A DNA stretch of 15,166 nucleotides, taken from NCBI GenBank assembly GCA_963169295.1, contig CAUJDD010000070.1, positions 1 through 15,166 on the forward strand, given 5' to 3'. Each line of letters opens with the position of its first letter. Within the stretch, counting starts at the first letter, position 1. The DNA is from UBA4416 sp020846025 (GTDB lineage Bacteria; Bacteroidota; Bacteroidia; B-17B0; Aurantibacillaceae). The notes beneath the pieces were generated by a model. The model did no database searches and had not been told where the DNA came from. It worked only from the letters and a program-made list of their open reading frames with translations. Of the stretch, positions 5,650 to 13,737 are shown piece by piece. The translations under genes and the position numbers were made by a program.

Positions 5650-8001
5650 TTAAAACTTAAAACTAATAGTTAAATTTGGTAATATTGGTAATTGATTAAC
5701 TCGTTTGTTTTTTACACGATCATAATAAAAAATATTTTCACGGTTATATACATTGGTAGCTCCCAACATTACTTCTAACTTGGTTCGTTCCGAGAAATTA
5801 TACATCCATTTAATGCTTATGTCAAGTCGGTGATAATCAGGTAAACGACGTGAGTTATAATCTCCGGGTACATAACCTAAATTAGCATTTGAGTTGGCAT
5901 AATCGTAAGTGAAATTGTTTCCAAAATCAACTTGAGGATAAAAGCCTTTAGTAGGAGTAAATGGAAAGCCAGAACCGAAGTTCCATCGAACACTTAAATC
6001 AAGGTTACGTTTTTTTCCGAAAGTGTAAGTAGCAACTAAATTTACGTTGTGGCGACGGTCGTAGATAGGTGCATATTCATAAACATCACCACTTGTTGTA
6101 TTTCCTGTGTAACGTTTATTAAAAGTTAAAGAATAAACTCCCCAAAGGTATAAGCGCTTTTTTTCATACTTAGCAGTAAAATCTAATCCAGTAACCTCAC
6201 CTTGTTCCATAATAAAGTCCTTTTTATTAGCATCTGGTTTATCTGCATTTTCAGGTGTGTCGTCAAACATCTTATCACGATTTACACTAGCCATTTGGCT
6301 AAAGAATTTTTGATAACCTTCAATCTGAATATCTAAATTTTTAATTAAATCAATCTCAAATCCTCCTACAATATGACGGGATTTTTGAATTACATTTTTA
6401 GTTTCTACTGTTTTATTGTTTTTGTTTTTATAAGTATCTGGAAGGTTCTCTGGTCCATTTATAAAGCCATAAAATAAATTCACTACATCTCTATCCGAAC
6501 TAGCACTCATTAAACTTTGGCTATATAATCCACCTGCAAACTTAAATCTGAATTTTCTCGTAATGTTAATTTTACCTTGTAAACGTGGTTCTGGTGATAC
6601 ATGGTTAAACTTGGCATAATATTGTAATCTGAAACTCGGTTCTAAAACAATCCATTTCTTTTTATCTAACCATCTAAATTTACCAAATCCACCCAACTCA
6701 ACCGAGTTTTTACTATAATTAATAATAGCTAAATTAGGATTTTGCAAAGTGTATGATGTGTTTGTTCCAACAATTTCAAAACCGTATTTAAATTCATTTC
6801 TACCAAAATATTTTAAGAAATTAAATCCACCATTAAATCCTCCTACTGTACTAGATTTTTTATCTGTTTCAGTAGAACCTTGATAATTTATTTTATATTG
6901 AGAATAAGCAAAATTCCCTTCTATTAACAACGAAGAATTCATAGGAATTAAGATAAAATTACTTCCGCCACCAAATGAATTCCAATCAAAAGTAGCTAAG
7001 TCTTTATAAACCACTTTATCGGAAAAATTAAATCCAAATAAATTTACTTTACTTCCATTATTAGCATTAATAGAGATTTTTCCATACAAATCAGTATAAT
7101 AAAATGGTAATCCATCATTATTATCTTTACTAGCATAAGGATATAGAATTTTGGATGTTTGAGGAAGATAGGAAGTTTTACCTGAGAATAAATATGAGGC
7201 TGTTGTTTTATCTGTTTCCTTCATTTTTTTAAAAGGGCCTTCAAGTGTTAACTTGGCTCCAAAAGTTGAGGCAGATACTTTACCCGACAGATTTTTTTTA
7301 TTTCCGTCTCGTGTTGTAATATCCATAATTGCAGATGTTCTACCACCATATTCCGCACCAAATCCAGCACTATATACATCGGCATTACGCATAATATCGT
7401 TATCAAAAACCGAAAACAATCCTATAGAATGAAATGGGTTATAAATAACCATTCCATCTAGCAATACTTTATTTTGTATAGGTAATCCACCTCTTATGTA
7501 TAATTGACCTCCTTGATCTCCAGTAAATACGACACCAGGTAACACTTGTAAATATTGAGCTAAATCGGGCTCGCCTACACTAGGTAATTTATTAATAGCT
7601 ACTGGGTCTATTGTTTGAATTCCCACATTAGGGTTTTCTATTTTTGTTGTTTGTTCTGCACTTACATCCACAGTATTTAAAATAACACCTCCTTTTGTAG
7701 CAAAAAACTTCTTAGTTAGAATTTCACTTCCTTTTATTGAAATTGTTTCTGATATTGTATCGAATTCAAGATTTGTTACTAATAATGAATGAGTACCCTG
7801 AGGAATTTTAGTTAAAGTAAAAAAACCATTTAGATCTGTTGAAGTTCCTATGGTAGTTCCTTTAATATATACATTTGAGAACGCTACTGGTTCTCCATTA
7901 GCCTTGTTATATACAAATCCTCTTACAGTTCCGTTTTGTGAAATTGCAATAAATGAAATATGTATGAAAAATAGAATTAATAATTTACGAATCATGTACA
8001 T
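5650..8001 (-). CDS. TonB-dependent outer-membrane receptor with carboxypeptidase-regulatory N-domain
   Basis: A 783-residue receptor. ATGs at 8001 and 7995 are both possible starts (MYMIRK or MIRK). Residues 1-21 are a signal peptide. Residues 25-105 are a CarboxypepD_reg-like domain (GFVYNKANGEPVAFSNVYIKG and DLNGFFTLTKIPQG). Residues 125-235 are the plug domain, with LPGV, LYIRGG (167-172) and FSVFDNDIMRNADVYSAGF. The rest is a beta barrel ending in LTISFKF, with a terminal Phe. Such receptors import bulky nutrients across the outer membrane using TonB energy. Barrel of this size and the extra N-domain fit general Bacteroidota receptors rather than the shorter classical BtuB. No SusD partner is present. 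It is the first gene of an operon with the B12 adenosyltransferase and the thioesterase. The cargo is unknown. Confidence 0.92.
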   Translation of the reverse strand: MYMIRKLLILFFIHISFIAISQNGTVRGFVYNKANGEPVAFSNVYIKGTTIGTSTDLNGFFTLTKIPQGTHSLLVTNLEFDTISETISIKGSEILTKKFFATKGGVILNTVDVSAEQTTKIENPNVGIQTIDPVAINKLPSVGEPDLAQYLQVLPGVVFTGDQGGQLYIRGGLPIQNKVLLDGMVIYNPFHSIGLFSVFDNDIMRNADVYSAGFGAEYGGRTSAIMDITTRDGNKKNLSGKVSASTFGAKLTLEGPFKKMKETDKTTASYLFSGKTSYLPQTSKILYPYASKDNNDGLPFYYTDLYGKISINANNGSKVNLFGFNFSDKVVYKDLATFDWNSFGGGSNFILIPMNSSLLIEGNFAYSQYKINYQGSTETDKKSSTVGGFNGGFNFLKYFGRNEFKYGFEIVGTNTSYTLQNPNLAIINYSKNSVELGGFGKFRWLDKKKWIVLEPSFRLQYYAKFNHVSPEPRLQGKINITRKFRFKFAGGLYSQSLMSASSDRDVVNLFYGFINGPENLPDTYKNKNNKTVETKNVIQKSRHIVGGFEIDLIKNLDIQIEGYQKFFSQMASVNRDKMFDDTPENADKPDANKKDFIMEQGEVTGLDFTAKYEKKRLYLWGVYSLTFNKRYTGNTTSGDVYEYAPIYDRRHNVNLVATYTFGKKRNLDLSVRWNFGSGFPFTPTKGFYPQVDFGNNFTYDYANSNANLGYVPGDYNSRRLPDYHRLDISIKWMYNFSERTKLEVMLGATNVYNRENIFYYDRVKNKRVNQLPILPNLTISFKF

Positions 8002-8016
8002 TTTATATTAAGGCAA

Positions 8017-8024
8017 CAAATTTA
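8017..8024 (-). promoter_or_regulatory. -7 promoter element of the TonB receptor operon
   Basis: The minus strand reads TAAATTTG, an exact TAnnTTTG match and identical to the rplS -7 element. It ends 15 bases before the ATG at 8001, which would give a leader of about 10 nt. No clear TTTG lies at the -33 distance; the area is T-rich (AAATACCTTTTTT). A leader this short leaves no room for a cobalamin riboswitch. Confidence 0.55.
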
Positions 8025-8071
8025 ATGATTAAAGTCATTTAAAAAAGGTATTTTTTGTGTTTATAATAGGG

Positions 8072-8093
8072 TTGCTATTCATATAAATAGCAA
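8072..8093. repeat. Inverted repeat in the divergent intergenic region
   Basis: TTGCTATT (8072-8079), six bases CATATA, then AATAGCAA (8086-8093): a perfect 8-bp dyad. It lies between the divergent promoters of the TonB receptor operon and the oxidoreductase gene, about 50 bases from each -7 element. The spacing and position suit an operator for a dimeric regulator acting on one or both promoters. As RNA it would be a modest hairpin without a T-tract, so it is not a terminator. Confidence 0.5.
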
Positions 8094-8133
8094 TAAAATC
8101 AGATTATACATTAGCTAGTTGTTGATTTTTTAA

Positions 8134-8141
8134 TATATTTG
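8134..8141 (+). promoter_or_regulatory. -7 promoter element immediately before the oxidoreductase GTG
   Basis: TATATTTG, an exact TAnnTTTG match, ends five bases before the GTG start at 8147. Transcription from it would begin at or next to the start codon, giving a leaderless or nearly leaderless mRNA. No TTTG occurs at the usual -33 distance; GTTGTTG lies closer, 9-12 bases upstream. Confidence 0.5.
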
Positions 8142-8146
8142 ATTTA

Positions 8147-9709
8147 GTGCAAAATAAAGTTAAAGTAAATATCATTGGAGCAGGTATATCTGGGTTAAGT
8201 GCTGGGTGTTATTTACAAATGAATGGTTTTGATACTCAAATTTTTGAAAAACACTCTATACCAGGTGGATTATGCACAAGTTGGCAAAACGGCGAATATA
8301 CCGTTGATGGTTCATTACATTGGATTTTAGGAACAAAAGAGGGGAGTGGTTTTTATAAAATGTGGTCGGAATTATTAAATATGGATAATATACCGTTTCA
8401 TAACCACGAGGTTAGAAATTACATAGAAGTTAAAAATTCTTGCGATAAATACGGAAATAAAGTATTTAAACTTTATACCAATATGGAAAAATGGAGAAAT
8501 TATATGTTAGACATTTCTCCACAAGACTACAAAGTTATTAATGAATTGGTACAAGACATAAAAAATTTACAACAGTTTGAATTACCCCCAGTTTTATATA
8601 AGCTACCTCTTTTTGCTTCTATAAAGCGATTTATTGGAATGGCTCATTATTTAAAATTTTTAGTTTATGTATCAAAACAAAAACGCATCACTAACATAGA
8701 TATTGCAAAAAAATTTAAACACCCTTTTCTGAAAGAAAGTTTTGAATTATTATTTGATGGACAAGAGGTAAAGATGATGGTTTTAAATTTCCCAATGGCT
8801 TTTTTTGATAAAGAAAGTGCGGGTTATCCTTTAGGCGGATCATTAAAATGGTCCGAACGTATTGCTGAAAACTATATTCGATTGGGCGGGCAGATTCATT
8901 ATAATACACCTGTTAAAAAAATAATTTTAGAGCAAAACCAAACAAAAGGTTTGTTAGTTAGAAATAATGTAATACACAAAAGTGACGTTGTACTAAGTAC
9001 TGCAGATTGGTATAAATCTATATTTGAATATCTTGATGGCAAATTTGTAAATTCTAAAATATTAAAATTAAAAGAAGAGAAAACATTAGAAGTATATTAC
9101 TCTATTTTATTGGTAACATTTGGTTTAAATAAAAATTGCAAAGAACTCCCACATTTCTTAAGGTTTCCAATAGATGAGCCATTACAATCTCCTTGTGGAA
9201 ATTCGTGGGATAGAATAGAAACACACTATTATAATTATGATCCATCTCTTGCTCCAGAAGGTAAAACAACAATGTCTTGTAGCTTTTATACTAAAAATGG
9301 AAATTATTGGATAGATTTAAGAAAGAATAACCGCCAAAAATATCGTGAAGAGAAAAAGAAATTTCTCGACTCATTGACAGCTATTTTAGAGAAGAAATTT
9401 AATGGTTTCTCCGCTTGTATAGAAATGGTTGATTTTGCAACACCCGCAACGGTTTTACGCTACACTAATAATTGGCAAGGTAGCGTGCAAGGATGGTTAC
9501 CTGGAAAAAATATGGCTGCTACAACTCCAATTAAACCAACCTTACCTAATTTAAAAGGCTACTATTATGCAAGTCATTGGGGAATACCTGGTGGAGGAAT
9601 ACCAATTTCATTAATTCAAGCTAGAGATGTTGCTAAATTAATTTGTAAAAACCATAAAGTTGAGTTTAATCCCTTAGCAGGAAAGATTCGTAACTGGCAG
9701 GCTATATAA
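8147..9709 (+). CDS. FAD-dependent oxidoreductase, phytoene desaturase/carotenoid isomerase-like
   Basis: A 520-residue flavoprotein starting with GTG at 8147; an in-frame TGA at 8123-8125 and the lack of any ATG before the FAD motif leave no other canonical start. It has the dinucleotide-binding motif VNIIGAGISGLSAG (GxGxxG at 11-16), the ribose-binding Glu34 in QIFEKHSIPGGLCTSW, and the C-terminal flavin motif SHWGIPGGGIPISLIQARDVA (about 476-496). This layout is shared by CrtI-type phytoene desaturases, plant CrtISO and retinol saturases. Members oxidise, isomerise or saturate polyene or other hydrophobic chains. No phytoene synthase, cyclase or hydroxylase gene is nearby, so the substrate is open. 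It converges on the GT4 gene with only two bases between the stops. There is no signal peptide; it is probably cytoplasmic or membrane-associated. Confidence 0.85.
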   Translation: MQNKVKVNIIGAGISGLSAGCYLQMNGFDTQIFEKHSIPGGLCTSWQNGEYTVDGSLHWILGTKEGSGFYKMWSELLNMDNIPFHNHEVRNYIEVKNSCDKYGNKVFKLYTNMEKWRNYMLDISPQDYKVINELVQDIKNLQQFELPPVLYKLPLFASIKRFIGMAHYLKFLVYVSKQKRITNIDIAKKFKHPFLKESFELLFDGQEVKMMVLNFPMAFFDKESAGYPLGGSLKWSERIAENYIRLGGQIHYNTPVKKIILEQNQTKGLLVRNNVIHKSDVVLSTADWYKSIFEYLDGKFVNSKILKLKEEKTLEVYYSILLVTFGLNKNCKELPHFLRFPIDEPLQSPCGNSWDRIETHYYNYDPSLAPEGKTTMSCSFYTKNGNYWIDLRKNNRQKYREEKKKFLDSLTAILEKKFNGFSACIEMVDFATPATVLRYTNNWQGSVQGWLPGKNMAATTPIKPTLPNLKGYYYASHWGIPGGGIPISLIQARDVAKLICKNHKVEFNPLAGKIRNWQAI

Positions 9710-9711
9710 AT

Positions 9712-10836
9712 TTACAATATTTTTTTCAGTTCTTCTGCCCAATGCTGCCAATTTAATTGGTTTTCGTAGAGTTGTCGAGTTGTATGCCTTAACTCAAAAT
9801 ATTTTTTTGGGTTATTTATTAAGTTTTCTATTTGAGTAACATAAGTTTCTCCTATGTCATCATAAGGAATTAAAAAACCATTCTCGCCATTTTTGAGATG
9901 ACCAGCAACTCCACCACTATTCGCAACTAAACTTGGAATAGCAAATGCACTAGCTTCATTAATAACTATTGGTGTACAATCAAATCGAGTAGGTAATAAT
10001 AAAAAATGTTGATCTTGAAAAATTGATTTCATTTTTTGTTGACCATCTATACTGTTTTTATCAATGAAAGGAATAATATGCAAATTTTTGTGTTTAATAT
10101 GTAATGGAGGATTACAACCTAACACTGTTAATTCTACTGGATAACCCTTATCATATAAAGTTTTAAATGCGTTAAACGCAATTTCACCACCTTTAGATTC
10201 CCAATATACACCAACAAAAAACAATTTCCATACATGTATATTATTAACCTTCAATTCATATTTTATAGGAATTTGCTCAAAATTAGCACCATAAGGTATA
10301 ACAGTAACATCATTTAATGATTTATTGTAGTCATTTTTCACAGATTGTGCTGCCCATTCTGAAGATACTACTACATGTTTTGATTTCTGAATTGCTAGAC
10401 TCTCTATTTTATTTCCTTGACTTACAGATTGTTTAGTTAAATTACTTAAACTTTTATGATAATTTAAACAACCTGCAAATGTACCATCTGTTATATAAAT
10501 GATAGGAATATGGGTTTGTATGAATGCAATTTCGCATGAAGCTGCAGGGGCTATGATATAGTCAAAGTTTTTACTTTTAAGTTTATTATTAAAATAACTT
10601 GCATAACCTTTACTTATAAAAATACTATGACGATAACTGATACGTTTTTTAAAAAGTCTTAATGATATTTGGTTTAGTATTTTAGAAATGAGTAGTCTCC
10701 AACTTGGTTCGTAAGGCCCTAAAATTTCAACTTCGCCAATTGTTTGTAGTGCCTTGTATATGCTATAATGCGTACCACTCCACACTTTTTTATTAGTTGG
10801 ATTTTCGGAAGATAAATATGCAAAACGCAAAAGCAT
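9712..10836 (-). CDS. Glycosyltransferase family 4 (GT-B), DCTPIVINEA subtype
   Basis: A 374-residue enzyme from ATG 10836. The C-terminal Rossmann domain begins near WKLFFVGVYWESKGGEIAFNAF (about 203-224) and carries FDCTPIVINEASAFAIPSLVANSGGVAGHLKNG-type nucleotide-sugar binding sequence at about 285-316. The usual E-x7-E pair appears as Asp286 and Glu294, a variant seen in a GT4 subgroup. VIPYGANF (about 179-186) marks the domain linker. It transfers a sugar from a nucleotide-sugar donor, at the cytoplasmic face of the membrane, to a glycan or lipid acceptor that cannot be named. It starts 7 nt after the stop of the GT2 gene, so the two form an operon. Confidence 0.9.
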   Translation of the reverse strand: MLLRFAYLSSENPTNKKVWSGTHYSIYKALQTIGEVEILGPYEPSWRLLISKILNQISLRLFKKRISYRHSIFISKGYASYFNNKLKSKNFDYIIAPAASCEIAFIQTHIPIIYITDGTFAGCLNYHKSLSNLTKQSVSQGNKIESLAIQKSKHVVVSSEWAAQSVKNDYNKSLNDVTVIPYGANFEQIPIKYELKVNNIHVWKLFFVGVYWESKGGEIAFNAFKTLYDKGYPVELTVLGCNPPLHIKHKNLHIIPFIDKNSIDGQQKMKSIFQDQHFLLLPTRFDCTPIVINEASAFAIPSLVANSGGVAGHLKNGENGFLIPYDDIGETYVTQIENLINNPKKYFELRHTTRQLYENQLNWQHWAEELKKIL

Positions 10837-10843
10837 GCCTTAA

Positions 10844-11593
10844 TTAAAAAAGTTTTCGTTTAATAATGCGTAAAGTTAATAGGATGTTTAATCTTGAAAA
10901 ACGACTACCTCCATATTTCTTTGCAATCTGTTGTTGCTCTATTAAAAATTGAGGGTTTCTACTGCCAGATTTTGACAGGGTATAGTATCTAAATTGAGCT
11001 ACTACTGCATTTATTTTAACTACATTTCCATTATTTTTTAAAATTCTAAGAATGTATTCATAGTCAAAGGCAAATTTATAAGCTGATAAAAGCCCAATTT
11101 CTTTGGTAAATTTTGTTTTAAAAAATGAACCTGGTTGAGAAATAGAGGCATCTTGATGAGTTAAAGAATAAAGCGAAAAATGCCCACTCGTATTCATCGA
11201 AAGCGAATTACCATATTCATCTATAGTTTCAATATCGCCATAAATATAATCGGGTTTTGATGTTTTAAGACATGTAATTATTTCTGTTATACCTTTTTTG
11301 TCAATTAAATCATCTGTATTTAACCATGTCCAATAATCACCTGTTACAAGGGTTATTCCTTTATTTATAGCATCATATTGTCCTTTATCGGGTTCAATTT
11401 TTAGAACATCAAATAAATGACTATATTTTTTAAGGATGTCTTGTACTGGTTGATTGGATTGATTGTCAAACAAAATAACTTCTAATTCAACGCCAATTTC
11501 TTTAGCAAGTTCTTTTAACTCAGCAATATTTTTAAGGGTTGCTTCAATAAATTGAAACTGGTTGTATGAAGGAATAATGATTGATAATCTCAT
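10844..11593 (-). CDS. Glycosyltransferase family 2 (GT-A)
   Basis: A 249-residue enzyme from ATG 11593. A TTG three codons earlier is open, but MRLSIIIPSYNQ is the canonical GT2 start. Motifs in order are IIIPSYNQ (5-12), DNQS (43-46) for UDP binding, the metal-binding NTDD (92-95, the DxD equivalent), QPGSFF (153-158) in the acceptor region, and FDYEY (176-180), which supplies the general acid/base Asp. The protein lacks membrane segments apart from a hydrophobic, basic C-terminus (ILLTLRIIKRKLF) that may touch the membrane. It is the first gene of a two-gene glycosyltransferase operon and is divergent from the 11687 operon, 93 bp away. Confidence 0.92.
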   Translation of the reverse strand: MRLSIIIPSYNQFQFIEATLKNIAELKELAKEIGVELEVILFDNQSNQPVQDILKKYSHLFDVLKIEPDKGQYDAINKGITLVTGDYWTWLNTDDLIDKKGITEIITCLKTSKPDYIYGDIETIDEYGNSLSMNTSGHFSLYSLTHQDASISQPGSFFKTKFTKEIGLLSAYKFAFDYEYILRILKNNGNVVKINAVVAQFRYYTLSKSGSRNPQFLIEQQQIAKKYGGSRFSRLNILLTLRIIKRKLF

Positions 11594-11599
11594 AAAACA

Positions 11600-11607
11600 C
11601 AAATATA
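11600..11607 (-). promoter_or_regulatory. -7 promoter element of the GT2-GT4 operon
   Basis: The minus strand reads TATATTTG (exact TAnnTTTG), ending six bases before the ATG at 11593. The mRNA would be leaderless or nearly so. No TTG at a good -33 distance was seen. Confidence 0.5.
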
Positions 11608-11686
11608 CACTTTAGCAATTAAAAGCTATTTGTTTATAACACCTAATATTTTTATATATAATGCTAATTTGTTTAGTAATTTTACA

Positions 11687-12778
11687 ATGATGCGCGTTTT
11701 GTTATTATCAGATACTTTTTCAGAACATACTGAAAAGTGGGCATTAGGTTTAGCCAGCAGAGGTGTAATGGTTGGGTTATTTAGTTTTAACAAAGCCACC
11801 TATCCTTGGTATGCTAATAACTCACATATTATTTTATTACATGAGCCATTAGAAAAACTAGACACCCAACATAAATTAGCTTATCTAAAATTTCTAGCAC
11901 CTTTAAAGAAAGCAATACAATCATTTCAACCCGATGTTTTACACGCCCATTACGCTACAAGTTATGGTTTATTAGGCGCATTAAGTAAATTTCAACCTTT
12001 TGTTATTTCGGCTTGGGGAACTGATGTAATGAGATTTCCTCAAAAAAATGTTATTAATAGGTTTATATTAAAATATAATTTAAAATGTGCGAATGTTATT
12101 TGCGCTACATCTAATACAATAAAAAATTATTTAACGCCTATTACTTCTAAACCTATTAAAGTGATTCCGTTTGGCGTCAATTTTTCTAAATTTTATAAGA
12201 AGGATGTCGTTCGTCATTTTGTTAAACCAATCTTTGTGTTTGGTTGTATTAAATCATTAGAATCTATATACAACATAGATGTTGCTATACATGCATTTGC
12301 TAGGTTAAAAATAAAATATCCAGAAAGGCAAATGAAATTTATGATTATAGGGCAGGGGAGTGAATTTGAAAATTTAAAAAAATTAACCTCTGTATTAAAT
12401 ATTCAAAATGAAGTATTGTTTACTGGACGTATCCCTTTTGATGAAGTGCCTAATTATTTTAATCAAATAGATGTATTATTAAATATTAGTAATTACGAAA
12501 GTTTTGGCGTTTCAGTAATTGAAGCCATGGCTTGTGAAAAGCCAGTAATTGCGACTAATACAGGTGGATTAAAAGAAATAATTGAAAATAATCAATATGG
12601 TAGTTTAGTTGAAGTTGGAAATATTGAACAAACTGTAACAGCTATGGAATCTTATTTATTAAATCCAATACTTACCGAACAAGTTGGAAAAGCTGCTTAT
12701 GAGAAAGTAAAGCAAAAATATAATTGGGAAAATAACCTTACAGAAATGATTGAAGTATATAAGCAATTAATACCATGA
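11687..12778 (+). CDS. Glycosyltransferase family 4 (GT-B)
   Basis: A 363-residue enzyme starting at ATG 11687; ATG 11690 is equally possible. A TTG 57 bases upstream is open but would add a non-conserved extension before the first beta strand (MRVLLLSDTF), so it was not used. The N-domain has PDVLHAHYA (82-90) and SAWGTDVMRFP (108-118). IPFGVN (160-165) is the hinge. The C-domain has MIIGQGSEFENL (219-230), VLFTGRIPFDEVP (243-255) and a complete E-x7-E motif, Glu271 and Glu279 in ESFGVSVIEAMACEKPVIA, followed by TGGLKEII. It is a retaining sugar transferase of the cytoplasm with an unknown acceptor. The stop overlaps the ATG of the next gene (ATGA at 12775-12778). The sister GT4 at 9712-10836 is clearly different, so this is not a recent duplication. 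Confidence 0.93.
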   Translation: MMRVLLLSDTFSEHTEKWALGLASRGVMVGLFSFNKATYPWYANNSHIILLHEPLEKLDTQHKLAYLKFLAPLKKAIQSFQPDVLHAHYATSYGLLGALSKFQPFVISAWGTDVMRFPQKNVINRFILKYNLKCANVICATSNTIKNYLTPITSKPIKVIPFGVNFSKFYKKDVVRHFVKPIFVFGCIKSLESIYNIDVAIHAFARLKIKYPERQMKFMIIGQGSEFENLKKLTSVLNIQNEVLFTGRIPFDEVPNYFNQIDVLLNISNYESFGVSVIEAMACEKPVIATNTGGLKEIIENNQYGSLVEVGNIEQTVTAMESYLLNPILTEQVGKAAYEKVKQKYNWENNLTEMIEVYKQLIP

Positions 12779-13737
12779 TATTAAAACCCATACATAATTT
12801 TAATCAATTTTGCGAAAAAGCAGAACCAGTATTAGGCGTATTTGCTTCACAGAAATGGATGTCAATTTATGGTGAGTCTTTAAGTGTTATTGGTATTTAT
12901 AAAGATGAACAACAATTAATTGGTGGATTTTATTATTTAAAAACAAAAAAGAAAGCATTTACATTTATTAAGTTGCCACCATATACGCCACACTGTTGTT
13001 TGTTTTGGTTGTCGGATAGTAAAAATAAGGCTTCGCAAAATAATGTTACTAAAGAGGTAATGACTGAGGTATGTAAGTTTTTATCAAACCAACACGCTGC
13101 CTTAACAATCTTAGCTTTCCCATGGAAAATAAAAGATTTACAACCTTTTATTTGGAATAATTTTAAGGTTATTCCTCATTACACTTATCAAATTTCATTA
13201 AACCAAAGTATAGAGGAAATTAGAGCTAATTATGACTCTAAAAATAGAAATGTCATTAATAAATCTATAAAAGAAGGAGTTGAAGTTCGTGTGAATAATG
13301 TATCAAACCATACATTGTATGATTACTTTGTAAATAGCCTCCAAACAACTGATGCTAATATTTATCATCACGAACTACGTCAATTATTTACTGTATTTGC
13401 CGATAACACAAATTCATTTAGCATGAATGCTTATATTGGGGATAAAAATATTGGAAACGTTTTTTGTGCTTATGATGCTAAAACTTGCTATTATTTATTG
13501 GGAGGTGTAGATAAAAATGTAGGAATTCAGGGAATCAATAATTTATTAATTGATAAGTGTATTGAAAACGCTCAGTTAATGGGTTGCCAAACTTTTGATT
13601 TTGAGGGTTCCATGCTCAAAGGTGTAGAGAAATTTTTTAGAAGTTTTGGCCCTGAATTAGTTCCTTACTACACTGTAAATAAAGCATCATTACCTTTAGA
13701 ACTATTATTAAAATTTAAGAAAAGAGCCTTGTTTTAA
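12775..13737 (+). CDS. FemAB-like GNAT acyltransferase, copy 1
   Basis: A 320-residue protein from ATG 12775, in a four-base ATGA overlap with the glycosyltransferase. It has the double-GNAT layout of FemAB-like proteins. The N-half has FASQKWMSIYG (23-33), a small-residue core and FIKLPPYTPH (64-73). The C-half begins with the signature KNRNVINKSIKEG (156-168), and has the acyl-binding core YYLLGGVDKNVGIQGINNLLIDKCIENA and FDFEGSM (274-280) followed by KFFRSFG (286-292). FemAB relatives move an amino acid from tRNA, or an acyl group from CoA, onto cell-wall or surface-polymer amines. It is a close architectural match of the following gene. No membrane segment or signal peptide is present. 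The exact donor is unknown. Confidence 0.8.
   Translation: MILKPIHNFNQFCEKAEPVLGVFASQKWMSIYGESLSVIGIYKDEQQLIGGFYYLKTKKKAFTFIKLPPYTPHCCLFWLSDSKNKASQNNVTKEVMTEVCKFLSNQHAALTILAFPWKIKDLQPFIWNNFKVIPHYTYQISLNQSIEEIRANYDSKNRNVINKSIKEGVEVRVNNVSNHTLYDYFVNSLQTTDANIYHHELRQLFTVFADNTNSFSMNAYIGDKNIGNVFCAYDAKTCYYLLGGVDKNVGIQGINNLLIDKCIENAQLMGCQTFDFEGSMLKGVEKFFRSFGPELVPYYTVNKASLPLELLLKFKKRALF

Noticed and set aside
8002..8146. Cobalamin riboswitch before the receptor and adenosyltransferase operon
   Set aside because: The likely transcript leader is only about 10-15 nt, and no B12-box-like sequence or multi-stem structure is visible in the 145-bp region.
8715..8909. Minus-strand open frame of 64 codons
   Set aside because: It lies wholly inside the FAD oxidoreductase on the other strand and shows no protein-family features.
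11630..11686. Upstream TTG start adding 19 residues to the GT4 enzyme
   Set aside because: The extension is unrelated to glycosyltransferases, while MRVLLLSDTF after the ATGs is the canonical first beta strand.
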